Assembly: GCA_033297075.1 (NCBI GenBank)
Contig: MU858081.1
Coordinates: forward strand, 186,001-250,000
Source: Rhypophila decipiens
Taxonomy: Eukaryota; Ascomycota; Sordariomycetes; Sordariales; Naviculisporaceae
Direction: 5' to 3'
DNA length: 64,000 bases
The position numbers and the translations under genes were made by a program. Under the pieces are notes generated by a model, which saw only the letters and a program-made list of their open reading frames with translations, searched no databases and had not been told where the DNA came from. Shown here piece by piece: positions 57,166-64,000 of this stretch (the first letter of the stretch is position 1; the number at the start of each line of letters is the position of its first letter).

Positions 57166-58203
57166 TCATTGCTTCAAACCACCCCGAATAAAACTATCCG
57201 TAATCCTGACCAGCTCCGAGCCAGACTCTCCCGTCGCAACACTCATATGTCCCTTCCCAACAGCAACATGGCACTTGGAACCAGGCGCCTTGATCCTCTC
57301 AAACGCCGCCTTTTGCTCCTCCGGCTTGGAAATGAGATCCAATTCGGGAACAACCATCAAGACGGGCGACTTGATCATATCGACATACTCAGCCGGTCTG
57401 AAGTACGCCAACTTGTGATATGTCTGCAGTGCAGTCTTGTCGCGGAACCCAGCGGCTCCTTTATCCTTGGCCAGCTTCATGAAAGCATACGACTCGTGGC
57501 CGCCCGGCCCGCCCGAACCTGCCATGCCCAGAATGTTTTCGCCGCGAGCATTGAATGGTGTGATCTCGTGTGGTGGATTGCCTCTGAGCTGGGATACTCG
57601 GTCGCGGATGATTTGCGAGAAAGCGGTGTCGCGTTTGTGCGGCAGGTCGAAGGTGAATAGAGGGCAGACCATCACTATGGCTTTTGGTCGGTGGTCGACT
57701 GCTGCGCAGCTCGCGCTGATGACGGCGCCGACGGAGAGGCCCCAGAGGATGATTTTGGAGCTGTCGACTGATGGCAGGCGGGATACGTAGGTGTAGATGT
57801 CTGTTTCCGCTCGAGTTAGTACAGACAGGGACTGCATGGAAAGGTCAGATGGAATAGGGGTGCACTTGCCAGAGAGATCCTCTGCCATCTGCAGCGGGTC
57901 AATGAGATTGCGTGGTTTGCCTGAGCTGGCTCCTACACTTCGCGCATCGTAGAATAGAACATTGTAGCCGAGGGAGTGGAAGCCCTCAGCCACTTCGGGA
58001 AGCGCCATCTCTTTGACGCAGTTGAACTTGTCGTCATCCCTATGTTAGAACGGAGTCTAAGAGATTGAAAAGTCATGGAGACTTACGCCATGGGACATGA
58101 TGATGGCCGGTGCAGGCCCTGGCACTTCGTAGAGCCATGCCGAGATGGTCGTCCCGTCGAGCGTCTTGCACTCGACTTCACGAAAGAAATTGTGGACGGT
58201 CAT
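57166..58203 (-). CDS. Alpha/beta hydrolase (302 aa) with a GC-AG intron
   Basis: Serine hydrolase, possibly releasing or editing the polyketide. Exons 58203-58087, 58026-57870 and 57800-57166. The first intron (gtaagt...gacaag) joins IIMSHG to FNCVKEMALPEVAEG, the usual sequence of this fungal hydrolase family. The second, 57801-57869, has a GC donor (G|GCAAGT) and CAG acceptor. Splicing joins DLS to DIYTYVS as expected, while retention would add 23 residues in frame. The nucleophile elbow is WGLSVGAVIS (GxSxG), acid VVPELDLIS, catalytic His KGHMSV. No signal peptide. Divergent from PKS-B, which argues for a role in the same pathway. Confidence 0.87.
57801..57869 (-). other. GC-AG intron in the alpha/beta hydrolase gene
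   Basis: 69-bp interval on the minus strand starting GCAAGT and ending AACAG. It contains no stop and is a multiple of three. Only removal restores the conserved DLSDIYTYVS sequence. Confidence 0.7.
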
Positions 58204-58854
58204 GATCACGTTGTTGCTAAGAGGGAATCTGATGTTCTCAAAGATGTCCTCTTATCAGAATAGGTCCAAGAAGGACTAAAGGAATCACAGCACTCATCAT
58301 TGCTTTAAACATCTACTACCCTGCGGTACGACCAGTGGACTGGCACCGGTGAGACACCATTCTAGAATATTGTCTAGAATGAACACCGCATCCTTTGTTG
58401 AGTTGAATTCCCGTAGTCCGACGTACTTGATGTTTCACGGCTTGATAACGTGATCGGCACCGCCCGATTGCTCGATAAGGGTATCGGTAAGTAAACATAA
58501 CCCCCGTAGTCATCTCGCCTCCGTAAGTCTGCATGCATGCATGCTTAGTGGCCAAAAGATAAACACACGCACACGGGTAATGAAGTCGGGCTATCTATCA
58601 ACCGCGGTATGCTTATTGTCACGGATGGATGCTGCAGATAATTGGAATCTCGAAATGTAACCAACAACAATCTGACAGGTGCGTCGACAGTGATGCAGAG
58701 ATAGCGGTGACGATCCCTTTATCGTGAGACAGCTCAATGAAAGAACTACTAGACGGAAGATGTAGATAAAAAGAGCTTTCTCTGGGCAAAGGAAATAGAG
58801 AATCATCTCGACAATAGACTTTATGCTTTGGATTCTTGAACGGCATTAGACACA
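58204..58854. promoter_or_regulatory. Divergent promoter hydrolase / PKS-B
   Basis: About 0.65 kb. It contains GCATGCATGCATGC near 58532-58545 and CACCGCCCGATTG at about 58459-58471, which resembles CAACGCCCGATTG in the PKS-A promoter (39320-39332). The 12-bp GTAATTATGCAG word is absent. No gene supported. Confidence 0.5.
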
Positions 58855-61800
58855 ATGGCTCCGACACGTTACCAACAAGAGCCTATGGCCATCATTGGCT
58901 TTGCCTGCCGACTTCCCGGCGGCAACAACTCCCCATCCAAGCTCTGGGAGTTCCTCGAAGCCGGCGGGATTGCACCCAACACGGTCCCTTCATCACGATT
59001 CAACTTCAAGGGCCACTATGATGGCTCTCACAAGCCCGGGACTATGCGCCCACCCGGGGGCATGTTTCTCTCAGACGACATCGACCTTGAGCGGTTCGAC
59101 GCAGGCTTCTTTGAGGTCTCGGGTGCCGATTCTACCGCCATGGATCCCAACCAGCGGCAGATGCTCGAGGTGGTATACGAGGGACTCGAGAACGCTGGTA
59201 TCCCTCTTGAGAAGCTAGACGGCCAGCCGGTGGCCTGCTTCGCGGGATCATACTCGACAGACTACTTGGACATGCTGCAACGAGATGCCGAGGATCGTGC
59301 ACCCGGCTACTTGATCGGCACTGGGCGTGCCATCATGGCCAACCGCATCAGCTGGTTCCTCAATATCAAGGGTCCCAGCGTCACACTCGACACAGCCTGC
59401 TCCAGCTCCTTGGTCGGGCTTGACCTCGCCTGCAAGTCTTTACAAGCCGGCGAGGTCAACATGGCCATCGTGGCGGCCAGCAACCTGTACCTCAACCCCG
59501 ACCACGTGATGGACATGGGCAGTGTTGGCCAGGCGCACTCACCTACTGCGCTCTGCCATTCCTTCGATGACGATGCCGACGGCTACTGCAAGGCCGAAGC
59601 AGTCGGCTGTTTGTTGGTCAAGAGACTCTCGGATGCCATCAGGGACAAGGATCCAATCCGTGCTATTGTGCGAGGAACAGCGTCCAACAGCAACGGACGC
59701 ACCAAGGGTACTGGTGGTATCGCACAGCCCAGCGGAGCCATGCAGGCTGCTGCCATACGAGATGCCTATGCCAACGCCGGCATCACAACCTTTGACGACA
59801 CTGCTTTCTTGGAATGCCACGGCACAGGCACGCCAGCAGGTGACCCCGAGGAAGTACATGGTGCCGGGTCTGTGTTCTCTCCCACACGCGATGCCCAGCG
59901 GCCACTTGTCATTGGCTCCGTAAGTGCCTCCGAACCATGTTGCCAAATGAATTGAAGATACTGACCTCCTTCTAGATCAAGAGCAATCTCGGACACTCTG
60001 AGCCTGCGGCTGGTATCTCGGGGCTGATCAAGATCATCCTTGCCATGGAGAATGGCATCATCCCTGGCAATCCTACCTTTTTGAAGCCAAATCCCAAGAG
60101 TAAGCATTTATCAGCTTCATTCCATCTGATGCATCAACTAACCTCAAATAAAATCATAGTCGACTTTGCCGGCAACAAGTTGATGGCCACCCGGACGGCC
60201 ATTCCATGGCCAGACAATGGCTTTTCCGTCAGGCGAGCCAGCATCAACTGCTTCGGCTTCGGAGGGTCCAACGCCCACGCCGTGGTAGATCACCCAGACA
60301 AGAACACTCGCGCAGGATACATCTCGTCCATCTTGACGGACGGAGAAGAGCCAGAGCTGGAGGATGGCGAGGATCAACCTTCTCGACCTTACCTTCTTGT
60401 TCTCTCTGCAAACGATGCCGCATCTCTCAAAGGAAACGTGTCGGCCATCTGCAACCACGTTGCGAACCTCAACGTCCGGGCGTCAATTTCCGATCTTGCC
60501 TACACCCTGGCCGAGAGGCGCAGCCATTTCTGGCACCGTGCCTTTGTCACCAGCGACAACTCCGAGACCCTCGACGAGCGCGACTTCTCCATGGGCAAGA
60601 AGTTGGCAAGCGGGCCGCCCAAGGTGAGCTTTGTCTTTACGGGACAAGGTGCACAATGGCCACAGATGGGCGCAGCTCTCTTGGCAACGTTCCCCGAGAC
60701 TCGCCAAATCCTTCGTGAGCTCGATGCTGTGCTGCAAGCCCAGGCCGACCCGCCTGCCTGGACTTTGGAGGAGGAGCTGAGCCAGCCCCGCTCAGCTGAG
60801 CATCTCCGTCAGCCCGAGTTCTCGCAGCCGTTGGTCACGGCGCTGCAGATTTGCCTGCTCTCTCTGCTGGAGTCGTGGGGTGTCAAGGCCACTGGTGTGG
60901 TCGGTCACTCGTAAGTTCTTGACCCCTAACCCTAACCCCAACCCTATCCCTAGCCCCTTTTCACAACCTTGTCATCACTAACCCCCCGAATCATGTAGAT
61001 CCGGTGAGATTGCCGCCGCTTACGCAGCCGGCTTCCTTGACCGCGCCAGCGCTATCAAAGCAGCCTTCTACCGCGGTCGCGCCGCCGTGAACCGCAAGGC
61101 CGATGCCGAGGCCGACGTGGGCATGTTGGCCGTCGGTCTTGGCGCCGAGAAAGCGCAGCCATTCCTCGACGAGTATGCCAATGGCCGTGCCTGGATTGCC
61201 TGCTACAACAGCCCCGGGAGCGTGACTGTCTCTGGTCACCGGTCTACTCTCCAGCTTCTCGAGAAGGAGATCAAGGAGGCGGGCCATTTTGCCAGGATGC
61301 TGCAGGTCGATTTGGCCTATCACTCGCCCCTCATGGGTGTCATTGGTGACGAATATGGCACCCTTCTCCGGGACGATTCCAAGTTTGCCCCAACGGAGAA
61401 GGCCAATGCCGGCCCGACCATGTACTCTTCTGTCACGGCATCCAAGAAGACCACGGCCGCAGATGCCGACTACTGGACTGCCAACATGGTCTCGGCTGTT
61501 CGCTTCTCCGAGGCCCTCAAGGATCTCGTCTCCAGCGAGTCTCCCGACGTCCTGATTGAGATTGGACCATCTGGTGCGTTGGCTGGTCCCGTGTCTCAAG
61601 TTCTCAAGGGCATGTCGTCCACCGATGTGACATACCACGCAGCCTGGTCCCGTGGCGCCAATGCCATCACGTCGCTCCTCAAGACCGCGGGCAACCTCTT
61701 CGTCGCCGGCGCACCTGTCAATCTGGATGCTGTCAATGGCGGCTATGGGGTTTCTCCCAAGACCATCGTGGACCTGCCCAACTACCAGTGGAACCACTCG

Positions 61801-64000
61801 GCGCGCTACTGGCACGAGAACACGGCAAGCATCGACTGGCGCACCAAGCGCTTCATCACTCACGATTTGCTCGGCAGCAAGATTCCGGGGACGTCTTGGA
61901 AGGCACCCACTTGGCGCAAGAAGTTGGATCTCGCCGATGTCCCCTGGCTCAAGGACCATCAGATGGGAAGCGATGTCTTGGTTCCTGGCATGGCCTTTGC
62001 CGCCATGGCTCTGGAAGCCATGTACCAGAAACATGTGGTCCTCAACCCAGAAGAGACAAAGCACGTCAATGGTCCAGGTGATCTCGCCTATCGCTTCCGT
62101 AACGTCAAGTTCGACCGCGCTGTCGTCTTGGAAGAAGGCAAGCCCAAGCACATACTCCTCACCCTGGCTGCTGTGCCTGGCAGCAAAGACTGGCACGAGT
62201 TCAGGGTTCGATCAACCGAGGACTCGAGCCAGGACACCATCTACGACCACTGCGCCGGTCTCATTCGTGTGCACGAGCCTCTGATCGGCGAGGAGCATGC
62301 CATCAGCGGAGCTCAGCTTGCACCTCTTCGTCACCCGCAGTCGTCGGCGCCGTGGTATAAGCTCCAGAAAGAGATGGGCAGCCATTTCGGACCATCCTTC
62401 CAAAAGATCAAGCAATGGGAGTCCGTCAGCGGACAACGCACATGCCGTGCTACCCTTACCTTGACGCCTCCCCCGTCCAAGTGGGATCCCCAGTCGACTT
62501 ATCCCATCCACCCTGCCGTGCTCGATGTCTGCCAGCAAACCGCCACCGCTGCTTTCCTGGCCGGTGAGCGCAGTGAGCTCAAGGATGTCATCATCTTGTC
62601 TCAGATCGACGACATGGTCATCAACACTGTTCCCACCGTTGTTGACGACGGGCTTGCCCTCGCCGAGGCAGTCTGGACAGGCCGCGGCCGCAAGGAACAT
62701 GTCCAGAGCTGGTCAACCAACGTGGCCATCCACAACCCATCCAACGGCGAGCTCTATGTGCGCTTCCGAGGTTTGCGCTACGTCCGCCTTGACGTCGAAG
62801 CCACTCCTGATCCGCACGTCTTCCACGCTACTCACTGGAAGCCCGACGTCGCCGAGATGACCCAAGACCAGCTCCTCTATCTCGGATTGACCTCGAGCGC
62901 CACAGCCGCCAAGAAAGATGCCGCCAAGCAAGGAGGTCTGCATGAGATCCTGGACCTTGTCGCCTTCAAAACACCTCGCCTGAACGTCCTTGAGCTGAGC
63001 CTCATCGACCAAGATAGCTCTTCAAGCGAGAGCCTCTGGCTCCAAGACGCAGGCAACACAGCGCGCAAAGCCTGCGCCCACTTTACCTTTGCGTCAACCA
63101 ACGCCAAGACGCTCGTCTCGGTCGAAACAGCCAGCAACGAAGCCGGCACAAGCGGCAACGCCAAGTTCCATCTCCTCGCCCTCAACCAAGAGACATTGGG
63201 TCTCGCTTCTCCCCCGTCAAAGGGCTACGATCTGGTCATCGTCCAAACTGCCTCGTCAAGCGAGGACGTGCAGCCTATCCTGGCAAAGATCAAGGCCCTC
63301 GTCAAACCAGATGCCATGACCATCGTCGCTGTCTCTAGCAGTCAATCATCCCCTCTCGGAGGACTGATCCCTTCTTCTTCTTCTTCCTCCGACCTAGTCA
63401 ACGATGTCGCAGATGCACTAGTAGCCGCCAGCTCAAACAGCAACAGCGGCAGCAACGGAAGCCAGACTCCCGATCGTCTCTCGTCAACATCGACCCCTGC
63501 CAGCTCGGCAGCTTCAGAGCGCGATATCAAGTTCCCCGTCGGCGAGACCTTCCGACATCTTCTCGATGGGGTCTGGGAGACAGGTGTCGATGTGCTTCAG
63601 ATCCCTGGTCGTCCGCAGGCATATCTCTACCGAAATTCTGCACTTGGTGTCGTCAATACCGAGGGACAAGGCCAAGTCGTCGTTGCCAAGTTTACTGATG
63701 ACAGTCCGCCGATTTCGCCTGCGCTGGTGGCCATGATTGAGCGGGCGGGATATTCCGTTGTGCAAAAGAACATCAGTGAGCTGGTGGACTCGTCTGCTTT
63801 GGACTCGGCGACTGCGGTTTTGGTGATGGATGAGCTTGCTCAGGTAGGTTTTCTCACTTTTTGGTATTCTCCGCAATAAAGCCATTACTCAATTCCCTTT
63901 GCTGCTTTCAAGTTCTGTCCATAAATGCTGACTTGAGAGGACAAATAATTAGTCCGTCCTAACAACCATCTCCCCCGCAAACTGGGCCCTCCTCAAGCGC
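58855..64000 (+). CDS. PKS-B: highly reducing polyketide synthase, 3'-truncated by the window edge
   Basis: Iterative type I synthase that should build the polyketide backbone. Visible exons: 58855-59919, 59976-60099, 60160-60910, 60999-63843 and 63953 onward (about 1,611 codons). KS: PMAIIGFACRLPGG, active Cys in DTACSSSL (C182), ECHGTGTPAGDP (His322) and IKSNLGHSE (His362), all present. AT: FTGQGAQWPQMG and GHS|SGE, the Ser codon being split by the third intron. DH: WLKDHQMGSDVLVPGM (His about 966) and HPAVLDVCQQ (Asp about 1155). The following methyltransferase-like region (about 1275-1430) has VLELSLIDQDSSSS where a SAM-binding VLEIGAGTGG would stand, so MT is probably inactive. The last visible part fits the pseudo-KR that precedes ER. 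ER, KR and ACP would lie beyond the window. Intron 3 carries CCCTAACCCTAACCC. Confidence 0.95.
60924..60938 (+). repeat. Telomere-like CCCTAACCCTAACCC in PKS-B intron 3
   Basis: Two and a half units of the fungal telomere repeat inside an intron, followed by degenerate CCAACCCTATCCCTAG. It is the longest of seven such words in the window. Confidence 0.85.

Noticed and set aside
58532..58545. GCATGCATGCATGC as a specific operator in the PKS-B promoter
   Set aside because: Simple alternating repeat, seen once only, with no match in the other cluster promoters.
60991..62196. 401-codon minus-strand frame over PKS-B AT/DH
   Set aside because: Mirror frame of GC-rich coding sequence; the + strand has full PKS motifs.
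1..64000. CRISPR arrays, prokaryotic operons, rRNA genes, viral genes
   Set aside because: No repeat-spacer pattern; genes are intron-bearing and monocistronic; no rRNA or viral protein signature seen.

Overview
The window looks like nuclear DNA of a filamentous ascomycete (Pezizomycotina, probably Sordariomycetes). Short GT-AG introns of about 50-80 bp recur throughout, there is a fungus-specific elongation factor 3 gene, a DUF3433 membrane protein, and a secondary-metabolite cluster with highly reducing polyketide synthases (HR-PKSs). All gene models were read by hand from frame, splice-site and phase agreement. No homology search was run.

Layout. Positions 1-33 kb are a mixed core/accessory stretch: the 3' part of EF3 (2-3014); a secreted S41-type peptidase (5176-7537); a seven-exon gene of unknown family for a ~1,321-residue protein with an intron-split HEFGH zinc-protease-like motif (8252-12684); a macro-domain protein (14100-15123, minus) divergent from cytosolic glutaminyl-tRNA synthetase (15938-18106); and a 1,396-residue DUF3433 membrane protein (19605-23795). 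Three small paralogues of unknown function follow (25059-26138, 28994-30031, 31970-32650). They share an MC start and a YP-x2-C-x2-C motif, and sit among repeats: two copies of a MITE-like element (13291-13677 and 26848-27353) and two diverged tRNA-like SINE copies (27571-27667 and 30925-31020).

Positions 33.2-64 kb are a biosynthetic cluster running off the right edge. In order: a shortened HR-PKS-like gene (PKS-A, 33283-38913, minus), a BAHD/TRI101-like acyltransferase, two P450s in divergent orientation, a decayed gene fragment, an SDR ketoreductase resembling norsolorinic-acid reductases, a bZIP-ankyrin (TOXE/APS2-like, 'bANK') regulator, a secreted berberine-bridge-type FAD oxidase, an alpha/beta hydrolase, and a second HR-PKS (PKS-B, 58855 to beyond 64000). 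PKS-B keeps KS, AT and DH motifs and would build the chain. The acyltransferase, P450s, SDR, FAD oxidase and hydrolase would tailor or release it, and the bANK protein is the obvious local regulator. A 12-bp word, GTAATTATGCAG, occurs three times in two divergent promoters of the cluster.

The most unusual item is PKS-A. It has kept a long open frame, an AT, a methyltransferase SAM motif and an ACP serine, but its KS lacks both catalytic histidines through an internal deletion, DH and ER are absent, and the KR has lost its glycine motif and catalytic Tyr. PKS-B, as far as visible, has lost the SAM motif that PKS-A retains, so the two synthases may be complementary.
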